DNA of 64,000 nt, taken from Amorphoplanes friuliensis DSM 7358. GTDB lineage: Bacteria > Actinomycetota > Actinomycetes > Mycobacteriales > Micromonosporaceae. The stretch spans positions 1,313,501-1,377,500 of the forward strand of contig NC_022657.1 in NCBI RefSeq assembly GCF_000494755.1, written 5' to 3'. Below are positions 52,398-61,529 of this stretch, piece after piece. Position 1 is the first letter of the stretch, and each line of letters begins with the position of its first letter. The notes below the pieces were generated by a model that had not been told where the DNA came from, searched no databases, and saw only the letters and a program-made list of their open reading frames with translations. Position numbers and translations under genes: made by a program.

Positions 52398-52406
52398 GCC
52401 ATCCCT

Positions 52407-52452
52407 GCGAGGCTCACGAGGCTTATCCCGCGAGGCTCACGAGGCTCATCCC
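52407..52452. repeat. 23-bp tandem repeat GCGAGGCTCACGAGGCT-ATCCC
   Basis: Two consecutive copies (52407-52429 and 52430-52452, differing by one base) begin 9 nt after the cupin stop. The sequence around the stop (TGAGCCATCCC) resembles the repeat end. No gene is encoded here. Confidence 0.8.
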
Positions 52453-52543
52453 CGGCGAGGCCGGGCACTCCGGTGTCCGGCCCGGCCGGTCGCGCCAACG
52501 ACGGCGGAAACCCCGGTCCGGCGCGGCCCCGGAAGCGACACAA

Positions 52544-52585
52544 CGCCGGGGCCGGCCGAGGCCCCCCAGCCAGCCGGCCCCGGCG
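52544..52585. terminator. GC-rich hairpin downstream of the cupin gene
   Basis: CGCCGGGGCCGGC at 52544 pairs with GCCGGCCCCGGCG at 52573, a perfect 13-bp stem with a 16-nt loop. There is no T-tract, but the strength and location between same-strand genes fit a terminator. The remaining 52586-52753 shows nothing recognisable. Confidence 0.6.
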
Positions 52586-52753
52586 CTGTATCGAGGTGGA
52601 AAGTCTGCCGCGAACCCTACTCTTGACACTTCAAGGAAGTCGATCGACGTGCCCGATTGTTCTGCCTGCGTTTCCCGAAGGTTTGCGCTTCACACCTCCC
52701 GCCCCCACCCAAGATCGGGCCACCCGGCCGAAGAGCCGTCCACCCCGGGTTAC

Positions 52754-52759
52754 TAACCT
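52754..52759 (+). promoter_or_regulatory. -10 box TAACCT, leaderless promoter of a MarR gene
   Basis: TAACCT ends 6 nt before ATG 52766 and there is no Shine-Dalgarno sequence. The same hexamer precedes the helicase-nuclease gene. Confidence 0.5.
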
Positions 52760-52765
52760 GCAGCC

Positions 52766-53239
52766 ATGGACGAGCCCCGGTGGTTGACCGACGAGGAACA
52801 GCAGGCCTGGCGCCGCTTCGTCGAAGTCCTCGTCAAGGTCCCGGCAGCGCTCGAAGGCCAGCTCCAGCGCGAAGCAGGCCTCACCCACATGGGCTACCAG
52901 GTCATCTCGACCCTCTCCGAGCGCGAAGACCGCCGCCTCCCCATGAGCCGCCTGGCCCGGCAGGCAAGCGCCTCCCTGTCACGCCTCTCCCACGTCGTGG
53001 CCCGCCTCGAAGCCCAAGGGTGGGTCCGCCGCGAACGCGACCCCGAGGACGGCCGCGTCCAGATCGCCGTCCTGACCGACGCCGGCCTCCAAAAAGTCAT
53101 CGAAGCCGCCCCCGGCCACGCCGCAGCCGTCCAGGAACTCGTCTTCGACCGCCTGACCGCCCCTCAGGTCAAACAACTCGCCAAACTCTGCGAATCCCTC
53201 CTCGAACCGCCCGACCCCAAACGCCCCGACACAACGTGA
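52766..53239 (+). CDS. MarR family transcriptional regulator
   Basis: This 157-aa protein has a MarR winged helix (LPMSRLARQASASLSRLSHVVARLEAQGW, in part; about residues 58-88) and the wing VRRERDPEDGRVQIAVLTDAG (about 88-108). Its N-terminal helix WLTDEEQQAWRRFVEVLVKV is typical of many actinomycete MarR proteins. It is flanked by non-coding, repeat-rich DNA, so no target gene is adjacent. A leaderless TAACCT box precedes ATG 52766. Confidence 0.9.
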   Translation: MDEPRWLTDEEQQAWRRFVEVLVKVPAALEGQLQREAGLTHMGYQVISTLSEREDRRLPMSRLARQASASLSRLSHVVARLEAQGWVRRERDPEDGRVQIAVLTDAGLQKVIEAAPGHAAAVQELVFDRLTAPQVKQLAKLCESLLEPPDPKRPDTT

Positions 53240-53990
53240 TCAGCTCTCCGGGCAAGGTCAAGATCTGAACCGTGTCGTGCCTGGTTGCATGGCACTGACC
53301 GTCGCTCACGCCGAGACCGGGCGCGACCGGCCACTCGCCCAGCGGCTCGTAAACAGCCGCCCGCACCCTGCCAGCTGCATGCTCGCAAGCCCACAACCCG
53401 CCCGCCGTAGCCAGCCAGTCTTGAGAGTCACGGTCCGACCGGCCACCCCGGCCACCCCGGCCACCCCGGCCACCCCGGCCACCCCGGCCACCCCGGCCAC
53501 CCCGCCACCCCGGCCACCCCGCCAGCCCGGCCACCCCGGCCAGCCCGGCCACCCCGCCAGCCCGGCCACCCGGGTCACCCCGGCCAACCCGGCCGGCCCG
53601 CGTCTGGTTTTGGTCTGGGCGACCTGTGCTCGGCTTTTGCCGTTTGGTCTGGGCGGCCTGTGCTTGGCCCTAGCCGTTTGGCCTGGGCGGCCGTCCTGGC
53701 CCTCGGCCTCACCGTTCTTGACGCGCGACGCAGGACCTGTCGATGGAGCGCGGTCTGCGCCGGACCGCTCGGGCCTGCGTTCGAATGAGCCCAGGCCGTC
53801 CCGGTGGTGTGCATCCATGAACGGGGCTGGTGATCTTGGCAAGCGGGTGAAGGCGACGGCGCGGTGACCGATTCCTCGACGACGATGGCCTTTGATGTCC
53901 GGTGATAACTTGTGGGCGAAGGTGCGTGCGCCCTCCGTCGCGGTGGGCCGCCAGATTGTCAGCCTTCCACCCACATTCTGGGGAGATGCG
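53240..53990. other. non-coding region with minisatellite
   Basis: This 751-nt gap separates a MarR gene from a small membrane protein. It contains the CCCCGGCCA array at 53441-53600 and otherwise only low-complexity GC-rich sequence. Reading frames through it are Gly/Arg/Trp- or Pro-rich and show no family resemblance. Confidence 0.6.
53441..53600. repeat. 9-bp minisatellite CCCCGGCCA
   Basis: About 17 copies of a 9-bp unit (GGCCACCCC or CCCCGGCCA) occur, with scattered AGCCC and CGCCA variants in the right half. It is imperfect after the first seven copies. The array is purely intergenic. Confidence 0.92.
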
Positions 53991-54200
53991 ATGACGAGTA
54001 ACGACACGCCCCCGCGCGCGGCAGGTCTGGGGATCTGGGGAAATCTCGGGATCTGGGTCGCATTCGGCGCCGCCGCCGGCGTCCTCGCCGGGGTTCTCTT
54101 CGACAACGTCGCTCTCGGTGTCGGGCTGGGTTCGGCCCTGGGTGTGGCGGCCTGGGCCGTCATCATCGCGCCGCGAACGAAGGCCCGCGGCGAATCCTGA
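53991..54200 (+). CDS. small two-helix membrane protein
   Basis: This 69-aa protein has a short cytoplasmic head and two hydrophobic helices (GIWVAFGAAAGVLAGVLF and VGLGSALGVAAWAVIIAP), then a short basic tail. No function is known. ATG at 53991 follows GGGGAG by 6 nt. It is isolated between two repeat-rich non-coding stretches. Confidence 0.66.
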   Translation: MTSNDTPPRAAGLGIWGNLGIWVAFGAAAGVLAGVLFDNVALGVGLGSALGVAAWAVIIAPRTKARGES

Positions 54201-54562
54201 GCGTCGCGCCGAGTATGGGCACGGGGTCGTAGGCCCACCGGGCAGGCCGGCGAGCAACGCAACGGCCCTTGGTGGTTTTGCCGCGTCAGGCGTTGACCAG
54301 ATCCAACACCTAATGATCTGCCCCGCCGTGTTTCTTGCCGGCGAGCTGACGTGGTGATTCACCATCGAACGCCTCGGCCAGGATGTGAGGCCCGTACCCC
54401 CCCCGGTGCGCCCCCTGATCGCATATTCGGACGGTGAACGGGCCTCCGGAGCTACCGCCCGCACGACCTGTGGCCAGGATCCACGAGTGGTGCCGGTTCC
54501 CGCGAACCTTTCGGCGCACCCGACGCCCGACCTCGCGAATGAAGCCAGGCGGGCGTCAGACC
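54201..54562. other. non-coding region, nothing recognised
   Basis: These 362 nt lie between the small membrane protein and the duplicated 3' ends of the TPM gene. No promoter, gene or known repeat could be identified. Short frames exist on both strands without convincing starts. Confidence 0.4.
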
Positions 54563-54900
54563 CGGTTCGGGGGTCAGAAGCGGCCTCCGCCGCCGGAGCT
54601 GCCGCCTGTTCGGCGGCTTCAGGTGGCGCTGCCGGCGGAGCCGCCGCCCCAGCCGCCGGTGGGTTCGGGGCTCAGAAACGGCCTCCGCCGCCTCGGCGGG
54701 CGCTGCCGCCGGAGCTGCCGCCTGTTCGGCGGGGTTCGGATGGCGCTGCCGCCGAAGCCGCCGCCGCCCCAGCCGCGGGTGGGTTCGGGGCTCAGAAGCG
54801 GCCTCCGCCGCCTCGGCGGGCGCTGCCGCCGGAGCTGCCGCCTGTTCGGCGGGTTCGGGTGGCGCTGCCGCCGAAGCCGCCGCCGCCCCAGCCGCCCGAC
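54563..54900. repeat. about 120-bp tandem repeat copying the 3' end of the TPM gene
   Basis: Units starting GGTTCGGGG-TCAGAA occur at about 54563, 54662 and 54782. The last two are spaced exactly 120 bp. Each contains CGGCCTCCGCCGCC, GGAGCTGCCGCCTGTTCGGCGG and GGCGCTGCCG. The right unit is the coding end of the TPM gene, whose stop (TCA on this strand) is at 54792-54794. The other two also carry a stop at the same place. The left unit is about 98 bp, lacking a short internal piece. The units are diverged, so the event is not brand new. Confidence 0.88.
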
Positions 54901-56738
54901 CGGCCGCCGCCGTAGGAGCGGCCGCCGCCGGAGAGGATGCCGCCGAGGACGGCGCCGGCGAAGGCGCCGGCGTCGAAGCCGCCCGTGGGTTGGGTGGTGT
55001 AGCCGCCCCAGCCTTGGACGTCGGTGTGGGCGGAGTGGCCCGCGGCGGCGGCGAGTTGCTGGGCTTGCTGGGCTTCGGTGAGGGCGGCTGCGGGGTCGGT
55101 GGCGGCGAGGCTTTCGGCCAGGGCGAGGTGGCGTTGGGCTTCCGAGAGGGAGGCGCGGGCGGTGGTGGTGATCGCGCCGCGGCGGGTGGTGATGAAGTCG
55201 GTGGTGGCGGCGACCTCGGCGCGGGCGACGGGCAGGGCCTGGGCCAGCAGGCTGCGGGCGCGTGCCGTGCGCTCGGCGGCGTCCTGGGCCTCCGCGAGTG
55301 CATGGTCGAGCGCGGCGTCTGCGGCCTGGAGTGTCGCGACGGCGGTCACCGGGTCGGTTTTGGGGGCGGCGAGCTGGGTGCGGACCTCGACGACGGCCTG
55401 CTCGGCGCCGGTGACCGCGGAACCCAGGCCGGGTGGCACCACGCTGCCGCCGGTGAGGGCTGCGCGGCCGGCGGCGATCTCGGACTCCAGCTCGGTGAGG
55501 AGGGCGTCGGCTGCCGTGCGGGCGGTGGTGAAGTCGGCGGCGGCGCGGTCGATGGCGGTGATCAGCTGGGCGGCCTGGTCGGCGGCTTGTTCGGCGGCGC
55601 GGACGGCGAGGGCGGCCTCTGCGCGGTTGGCCGGGAGTGCGGTGCGGGCGCGGCCGATCGCCTCGGCGGTGAACTGGAGGCGTTCGCGGGCCTGGTCGAG
55701 GTTGCCGGAGATGCCGGTGACGGTCGGGCCTGCGTACCGGTGGGTGAGGTCCTGGAGGGTTTTGCTCGCTGCCGGGAGGGTGGCCTCGAGGGTGAGGCGG
55801 CGGGTTTCGAGCTCGGTGGCGACCTCGGCGGCGCGGCCTTCGAGGTCACGCAGGCGGTCGAAGGCTTCGGACTCGGCGTCGAGGCGGTCGTCGGCGGCTC
55901 GGCACTTCGCGATGATCTCGGTGAGCGTGCGGCGGCGGGTCTCCTCGTCCGGGGCGGGCACCTCCTCCAAGGTCATCCGCAGGCGGAAGGCCTCGGCGAC
56001 GTCCTGGCGGGATGCCTCCAGCGCGGCCTTGAACGGGGCGGTGGCCTCGGCGCCGTACTGCGCGGTGGCCAGGGAGAGCTCGCTCTCGCTGGCGCGCAGG
56101 TCGTCGTCGAGCTCGATGAGCAGGGCGTTCGCCGAGGCGGTGAGCTCGGCGGTCGGCGGGCCGGTGGGTGCGGCGGGCGCAGGCCGGGCCCGGCGGCGGC
56201 GGAGGACGACCCAGATGAGCGCGCCCGCCAGGATCACGACGAAGATCACCACGACCCAGATCAGCGAGCTGTTCGAGCTGTTCGCGGCGTCCGAGTAGCC
56301 CGAGGCGGCGGCGATCACGGCTCCGGGCCAGTCGCCGCGGGAGAGGGCGGGCTCGAGATCCCGGTTGGCCACGTCGGCGAGCTCGGCGTCGGTGAAGCGC
56401 GGGTCCGCCGGGAACGAGACGTAATAGCTGCGGTCCTGGGTCGCGACCGCGAGCAGGGCGTCGCTGTCGCCCAGGTCGCTCAGCCGGGCGGTCGCCTCGG
56501 TCCACTGCTCCGCCGGCGTGCCGTCGAACGAGTCGACGAAGATCACCCAGAGCTGGACGTCGGTGTCGCGCTGCAGCGCGGCGAGGGCGCTGTCGACGGC
56601 GGCGGCGCGGCTGCCCAGCGCCCCCGCGGCGTCGGTGACCTGGACCGCGAGCCGGGACGGCGCGTCGGCCTGCGCAGGGGCAGGCGCCAGCAGCAACAAC
56701 GCGACGAGAGCAACGGCCGTGCGGCCCAGGAATTTCAC
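54792..56738 (-). CDS. TPM-domain membrane protein with coiled-coil region
   Basis: This 648-aa protein has a signal peptide (KFLGRTAVALVALLLLAPAPAQA, in part), a TPM domain (about 28-165) with LQRDTDVQLWVIFVDSFDG and RSYYVSFP, and a membrane helix (about 173-195). A long helical cytoplasmic-type region (about 220-580) follows, then a Gly-rich tail ending GGGGRF. TPM domains are linked to photosystem repair and phosphatase or redox roles, but here the role is unknown. GTG at 56738 is supported by TACGGT 6 nt upstream. Its end is triplicated. Confidence 0.85.
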   Translation of the reverse strand: MKFLGRTAVALVALLLLAPAPAQADAPSRLAVQVTDAAGALGSRAAAVDSALAALQRDTDVQLWVIFVDSFDGTPAEQWTEATARLSDLGDSDALLAVATQDRSYYVSFPADPRFTDAELADVANRDLEPALSRGDWPGAVIAAASGYSDAANSSNSSLIWVVVIFVVILAGALIWVVLRRRRARPAPAAPTGPPTAELTASANALLIELDDDLRASESELSLATAQYGAEATAPFKAALEASRQDVAEAFRLRMTLEEVPAPDEETRRRTLTEIIAKCRAADDRLDAESEAFDRLRDLEGRAAEVATELETRRLTLEATLPAASKTLQDLTHRYAGPTVTGISGNLDQARERLQFTAEAIGRARTALPANRAEAALAVRAAEQAADQAAQLITAIDRAAADFTTARTAADALLTELESEIAAGRAALTGGSVVPPGLGSAVTGAEQAVVEVRTQLAAPKTDPVTAVATLQAADAALDHALAEAQDAAERTARARSLLAQALPVARAEVAATTDFITTRRGAITTTARASLSEAQRHLALAESLAATDPAAALTEAQQAQQLAAAAGHSAHTDVQGWGGYTTQPTGGFDAGAFAGAVLGGILSGGGRSYGGGRSGGWGGGGFGGSATRTRRTGGSSGGSARRGGGGRF

Positions 56739-56744
56739 CTGCCC

Positions 56745-56750
56745 ACCGTA
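56745..56750 (-). promoter_or_regulatory. -10 box TACGGT, leaderless promoter of the TPM gene
   Basis: TACGGT on the minus strand ends 6 nt before GTG 56738. The divergent dehydrogenase gene on the plus strand has a normal leader. Confidence 0.5.
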
Positions 56751-56796
56751 GATCCTGGGTCCGACAGAACGCGGAGACAGGCGGAGGTGAGAAAGT

Positions 56797-57888
56797 GTGA
56801 CCATGAGCCAGCGAGTCAACGGAGTCATCGCCCGGGCCAAGGGTGCCCCTGTCGAGGTGGCCACGATCGTCGTGCCGGATCCCGGTCCCGGCGAGGCCGT
56901 GGTCAAGATCCAGGCGTGCGGCGTGTGCCACACCGACCTGCACTACCGCGAAGGCGGCATCAACGACGAGTTCCCGTTCCTGCTCGGCCACGAGGCCGCC
57001 GGGATCGTCGAGTCGGTCGGCGAGGGTGTCACCGATGTGGCCCCTGGTGACTTCGTGGTGCTCAACTGGCGTGCGGTCTGCGGCGACTGCCGGGCCTGCC
57101 GCAAGGGCAAGCCGTGGTACTGCTTCAACACCTACAACGCCAAGCAGAAGATGACGCTCGAGGACGGCACCGAGCTGTCGCCGGCGCTGGGCATCGGGGC
57201 GTTCATCGAGAAGACGCTGGTCCACGCCGGTCAGTGCACCAAGGTCGACCCGGCTGCGCGCCCGGCGGCCGTGGGCCTGCTCGGCTGTGGCGTGATGGCC
57301 GGCATCGGCGCGTCGATCAACACCGGCGGCGTGACCAGGGGCGACTCGGTTGCGGTCATCGGTTGCGGTGGCGTCGGGGACGGCGCGATCGTGGGCGCGG
57401 CGCTGGCCGGCGCGACGACGATCATCGCCGTGGACACCGACGACCAGAAGCTGGAGTGGGCGCGCAAGTTCGGCGCCACGCACACCATCAACGCCCGCGG
57501 CAAGGACGTCGTCGCCGCCGTGCAGGAGCTGACCGGGGGCAACGGCGCCGACGTCGTCGTCGAGGCGGTCGGCCGGCCGGAAACGTACAAGCAGGCTTTT
57601 TATGCTCGTGACCTGGCCGGGACCGTGGTCCTGGTCGGTGTGCCGACCCCGGAGATGACCATCGAGCTGCCGCTGCTGGACGTCTTCGGCCGCGGTGGTG
57701 CCCTCAAGAGCAGCTGGTACGGCGACTGCCTGCCGACCCGCGACTTCCCGATGCTCACCGAGCTCTACCTGCAGGGGCGGATCGACCTGGACGCGTTCGT
57801 GTCCGAGGAGATCCGTCTCGACCAGGTCGAGGAGGCGTTCGCGAAGATGCACACCGGCGGCGTCCTGCGTTCGGTGGTGCTCTTCTGA
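56797..57888 (+). CDS. mscR: S-(hydroxymethyl)mycothiol dehydrogenase
   Basis: This 363-aa zinc-dependent alcohol dehydrogenase has catalytic zinc ligands in [14 protein letters not shown] and GHEAAG, four structural Cys ([15 protein letters not shown]) and a NAD-binding [14 protein letters not shown]. The typical MscR sequence [23 protein letters not shown] (in part) makes formaldehyde oxidation via mycothiol the likely role. GTG at 56797 follows a strong GGAGGTGA. The next gene overlaps it by one base and encodes its usual metallo-beta-lactamase partner. Confidence 0.93.
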   Translation: MTMSQRVNGVIARAKGAPVEVATIVVPDPGPGEAVVKIQACGVCHTDLHYREGGINDEFPFLLGHEAAGIVESVGEGVTDVAPGDFVVLNWRAVCGDCRACRKGKPWYCFNTYNAKQKMTLEDGTELSPALGIGAFIEKTLVHAGQCTKVDPAARPAAVGLLGCGVMAGIGASINTGGVTRGDSVAVIGCGGVGDGAIVGAALAGATTIIAVDTDDQKLEWARKFGATHTINARGKDVVAAVQELTGGNGADVVVEAVGRPETYKQAFYARDLAGTVVLVGVPTPEMTIELPLLDVFGRGGALKSSWYGDCLPTRDFPMLTELYLQGRIDLDAFVSEEIRLDQVEEAFAKMHTGGVLRSVVLF

Positions 57889-58469
57889 TGCGGGTCGATC
57901 ATGCGGTGACACACGGGACGTTCTCGCTGGACGGCGAGACGTTCGACGTCGACAACAACGTCTGGGTGGTCGGTGACGACCAGGAGTGCGTGGTGATCGA
58001 CGCCCCGCACGACGTCCGCGTGATCCTGGATGTCGTTGGTGCCCGCAAGGTGACCGCGATCGTCCTCACCCACGCGCACGACGACCATGTGCGGGTCGCT
58101 CCCGAGCTGGCCCGGCAGACCGGTGCGCCGCTGCTGCTGCACCCGGCCGACGAGGTCCTGTGGAAGCTGACCCACCCGAGCGAGCCGATGCCGGCGCCGC
58201 TGCACGACGGGCAGGAGATCGGCCCGTTGCGGGTGCTGCACACGCCGGGGCACGCCCCGGGTGCTGTCTGCCTCTACGCGCCCTCGCTGGAGTGCGTCTT
58301 CACCGGCGACACGCTGTTCCAGGGCGGGCCGGGTGCGACCGGCCGGTCATACAGCGACAAGCCCACGATCGAGCGGTCGATCAAGGACCGGCTGCTGACG
58401 CTCCCGCCCGCGACGGTCGTGCACACCGGGCACGGTGCGGACACGACCATCGGAGACGAAATTTTCTAA
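57888..58469 (+). CDS. metallo-beta-lactamase fold hydrolase, MscR partner
   Basis: This 193-aa protein has the zinc signature THAHDDH (61-67), and further ligands in HTPGHAPGAVCLY and FTGDTLF, with a final HTGHGADT. It is the standard neighbour of mycothiol-dependent formaldehyde dehydrogenase in actinomycetes, where it is thought to release the S-formyl or related mycothiol thioester. The ATG overlaps the mscR stop (TGATG), so coupling is strong. Confidence 0.92.
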   Translation: MRVDHAVTHGTFSLDGETFDVDNNVWVVGDDQECVVIDAPHDVRVILDVVGARKVTAIVLTHAHDDHVRVAPELARQTGAPLLLHPADEVLWKLTHPSEPMPAPLHDGQEIGPLRVLHTPGHAPGAVCLYAPSLECVFTGDTLFQGGPGATGRSYSDKPTIERSIKDRLLTLPPATVVHTGHGADTTIGDEIF

Positions 58470-59857
58470 GCGGCCCTGGCGTAGGCGGGGACGCTGCGGT
58501 CGGCGAGCAGGTCGAGGGAGAGGGCGGCGGTCCAGCTGAAGGCCGGGGCGCCGATCCCCTCCCCGGTCACCGGGTGGAAGTATTCGAAATGCCCGGACCG
58601 GTGCACCAGCCGGACCATCGCCGTCCGCAGGTCCTCGGCCTCGCCGCGGTACCCGTGGACCAGCATGCCGCGGCGCAGCAGCCAGTTGACGTTGATCCAG
58701 ATCGGCCCGCGCCAGTAGCGCAGCGGGTCGAAGTCCGGCGCGGTCCGGTCGTAACTCGGCACGGGCAGACCGGTCTGCTCCGGCAGGCCGAAACGCGGCG
58801 AGGCCGCCTCGGCCATGATGGCTTCCGCCTGCTCGGTGGGCAGTCCGGGCAGCAGCAGCGGCATCAGGCCGTTGACACACCGGGCCGGGCTCAAGGTACG
58901 CGTACGCACGTCACGTGACCGGAACGTCCGCGTCGCCGGGTCGTACAGGTGCCGGGAGATCGCCTCGGTGATCTTCTGCGCGCGGGCGCGGTGGACCTCC
59001 GGGTCGGCGCCGACCACCCCGGCGATCTGGACCAGGGCCAGCTCGGCAGCCGCGAGGATCGAGTTGAAGGACGGGCATTCGACGACGAAGTCGTGCCGCC
59101 AGGCCAGGTCGGTGTCCGCGTACGAGCCGTCGCGGTAATTCAGCACCAGCCCCAGGTAACGCGCGTAGTCGACGTCGGTCGGACGGTGAGCCGCGTCGGC
59201 GTTCTCGATGTCCCGGCGCTGAAAACGGGTGAGCAGGGTCAGATCGGCGGGGACGGCCGACATGGCGGCGTCCCAGGACGGGCTGTTGTCCAGGCCCGAT
59301 TCCCACGGGTGCACGATGCTGGCGAGTCCGTCGCCACCGGCGTCGCGGCGGCCGGTCAGGTATTCCTGCTGCGCGACGAGCCGGGGGTACAGCCAGGCGA
59401 GCTCGTCGCCGGCGGCGCGGGCGCAGCTGGTGCCGTGCGAGGCGGCGCGGCGGTAGACCTCCCACGCGGCGACCGCGTGCAGCGGCGGTTGCACCAGACC
59501 GGTGCTGCCACGGGCCGCCCGGCCTCCGTACGCGGGGACGTCCCAGAAGGTCGGCCCCGGGAAGTAGTCGTTCTCGGGCGTACCCGGGTCGAAGACGATG
59601 TGGGGCACCCGGCCGTCGGGCCACTGGGCCTCGAAGAGGCTGCGAAGGTCGCGCCAGGCGCGGGTCGGGTTCGTGTAGGCGAGCCCGATCGCGATGAAGG
59701 CGGCGTCCCAGCTCCACTGATGGGGATAGAGGCGGCGGGACGGGACCATGTGGTCGTGCGACCAGTTGGCCTCGAGGACGTGGGCAGCGGAATTCCAGAG
59801 ATCAGCAGACATATCCGAGTTCACAGCGACGGTTGGTGCAGGCATCGGGCAACGCAT
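58466..59857 (-). CDS. glycoside hydrolase of the GH63/MGH1-like type
   Basis: This 463-aa protein has an (alpha/alpha)6-barrel type sequence with QWSWDAAFIAIGLAYTNP and FEAQWPDGRVPHIVFDP. It also has WESGLDNSPSWDAA and YWRGPIWINVNWLL, all of the mannosylglycerate hydrolase/GH63-like group. No signal peptide is present, so it acts inside the cell, probably on a compatible solute or glycogen-like substrate. The start is uncertain: ATG 59857, 59845 and 59812 are in frame, and a possible TATACA box overlaps the first. The gene is convergent with the MBL gene by 4 nt. Confidence 0.82.
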   Translation of the reverse strand: MRCPMPAPTVAVNSDMSADLWNSAAHVLEANWSHDHMVPSRRLYPHQWSWDAAFIAIGLAYTNPTRAWRDLRSLFEAQWPDGRVPHIVFDPGTPENDYFPGPTFWDVPAYGGRAARGSTGLVQPPLHAVAAWEVYRRAASHGTSCARAAGDELAWLYPRLVAQQEYLTGRRDAGGDGLASIVHPWESGLDNSPSWDAAMSAVPADLTLLTRFQRRDIENADAAHRPTDVDYARYLGLVLNYRDGSYADTDLAWRHDFVVECPSFNSILAAAELALVQIAGVVGADPEVHRARAQKITEAISRHLYDPATRTFRSRDVRTRTLSPARCVNGLMPLLLPGLPTEQAEAIMAEAASPRFGLPEQTGLPVPSYDRTAPDFDPLRYWRGPIWINVNWLLRRGMLVHGYRGEAEDLRTAMVRLVHRSGHFEYFHPVTGEGIGAPAFSWTAALSLDLLADRSVPAYARAA

Positions 59858-60035
59858 CTATGTATAGACCTTTCCGTCGCTCGGTCCGCCAAACCCCTGA
59901 GATCGGGTGGTACACGCCGGGCTGAAGGAAATCCGGAGAAGCCTTGTGGCAAATGTTCCTGTTGCGGGGCAGCGCGGAACGGTGGCCAGCCCTAGGCTGC
60001 GACGGCCTCAACTGGCTCACGGGAGGATTTTCTCG

Positions 60036-61529
60036 ATGTTGTCTCTTTCGGTCCGGCGCGCGCTGGCCGGGCTCACGGTTGCCGCTGCCGCTCTCGCGGC
60101 CGGCACCCCGGCGTTCGCGGCCGAACCGGCCGCCGCCGGCATAAAAATGATCGTCTCCGATGTCACCGTCGCCCTGAACGGTCCGGGATCCGAGCTCCGG
60201 CCGCAGTGGTACGCGGAGCAGGAGGTCACCCTGACCGGCGCGAAGCTGGTCTACGAGCTCAGCGGTCTCACCGACGTGGCGCTCTTCGACGGTGACGGCG
60301 CCGGGAGCTGCGTCAGCGAGTCGCCGACCAAGCTGGCCTGCTCCGAGAACTACGAGATGAGCTTCGGCCCCGACGGCATCACCGGCTACTTCGCCGCGCT
60401 GATCAAGGCGGACAAGTCGGCGAAACTCGGCAGCGCGGGCACGGTCAAGGCCACGTTCAGCGCCGACGACGTCGCGCCGATCACGGAGACGGCAGCCGTC
60501 CGGGTCGTCGGTGGTGTCGACCTGGCCGCCGGTCCGGACCTCACCCTCTCCCGCAAGCCCGGTGCGGCGTTCGACGTGCCGCTGGTGGTCCGCAACGCCG
60601 GTTCGACCGAGGCCGAGGGCGCCGCGGTGATCTTCAACCGCGACTACGCGTTCGAGTCGACCAGGAAGTTCAGCAACTGCATCTACAGCTCCGCCGGCGA
60701 CGTCCGGGCCTGCGTCTTCGACCAGGCCCTCGCGCCCGGCGAGACCTACCGGTCGGCCACGCCCTACAAGCTGCGGGCCGACACGTACGCCCCCAGCACG
60801 GCCGTCAACCAGCTCGAGTGGCTCACACCGGCAGAGCTGGAGGACCGCGAGGTGCGCGGTGCCGCCGGCGACGGTGGTGTCCTGAAGCTCAGCCGCGACA
60901 CGACGAAGACCACCCGGCAGGCCGACACGAACCCGGACAACAACTGGTCCAACGTCGAGGTCAACGCCACCGGCAAGAACGGCACCGACCTGGTCGCCAT
61001 CGGTGACAAGGTGACCGGGGCGGCCGGTGACGTGGTCACCGCCACCGTCGGCGTCCGCAACAGCGGGCCGGCCACGCTCGACTTCGGCCGGGCCGGCTCA
61101 CCCGCCGCGACGATCAGGGTCAACATCCCCCAGGGCACCACCGTCGTCGGCGCCCCCAAGTCCTGCGTCAGGGACGGCGACGAGAACTGGGCCTACTACT
61201 GCGACGGCAGCTACCTGCTGGTCGCGGGTGACTCCGAGACGTACGACTTCCGCCTGCGCATCGATCGGGTTGTCGCCGACGCCTCGGGCCGCGTTGTTGT
61301 CAACGAGCCGTGCGAGTGCGACCGCTTCGCCGACGACCTCGACCTGTCGAACAACAAGTCGGCGATCGTCGTCAACGCCGACGATGACGGTGACGGTGGA
61401 GGCGCGGGTGGCGGACTGCCGGTCACCGGACCGATGGGTGCTGTCGGTGCGGCCGGGCTGGCCCTGCTGATCGCCGGCGGTGCGGGCATCCTCGTGGCTC
61501 GCCGGCGACGGACCAGCTTCGTCGCCTAG
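60036..61529 (+). CDS. LPXTG-anchored surface protein with CARDB/DUF11-like domains
   Basis: This 497-aa protein has a signal peptide (to about AFAAEP, residue 30) and three immunoglobulin-like beta domains with CARDB/DUF11-type segments (FDVPLVVRNAGSTEAEGAAV, DVVTATVGVRNSGPATLDF). It ends in a sorting signal: GGGLPVTGP, a hydrophobic helix and the basic tail RRRR. A sortase should link it to the cell wall. ATG at 60036 follows GGGAGG by 10 nt. Its stop codon sits in a 17-bp tandem repeat shared with the convergent gene. Confidence 0.88.
   Translation: MLSLSVRRALAGLTVAAAALAAGTPAFAAEPAAAGIKMIVSDVTVALNGPGSELRPQWYAEQEVTLTGAKLVYELSGLTDVALFDGDGAGSCVSESPTKLACSENYEMSFGPDGITGYFAALIKADKSAKLGSAGTVKATFSADDVAPITETAAVRVVGGVDLAAGPDLTLSRKPGAAFDVPLVVRNAGSTEAEGAAVIFNRDYAFESTRKFSNCIYSSAGDVRACVFDQALAPGETYRSATPYKLRADTYAPSTAVNQLEWLTPAELEDREVRGAAGDGGVLKLSRDTTKTTRQADTNPDNNWSNVEVNATGKNGTDLVAIGDKVTGAAGDVVTATVGVRNSGPATLDFGRAGSPAATIRVNIPQGTTVVGAPKSCVRDGDENWAYYCDGSYLLVAGDSETYDFRLRIDRVVADASGRVVVNEPCECDRFADDLDLSNNKSAIVVNADDDGDGGGAGGGLPVTGPMGAVGAAGLALLIAGGAGILVARRRRTSFVA

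Noticed and set aside
53169..53552. coding frame of repeated GWRGGRGG type
   Set aside because: It arises from translating the 9-bp minisatellite and has no ribosome binding site.
54201..54562. transposase remnant
   Set aside because: A minus-strand stretch with GYGPHILAEAFDG looked suggestive, but no DDE motif, terminal inverted repeats or target duplications could be found.
54990..57050. 686-aa plus-strand Gly-rich frame opposite the TPM gene
   Set aside because: It overlaps two supported genes, has no start signal, and is a shadow of Ala-rich helical coding sequence.
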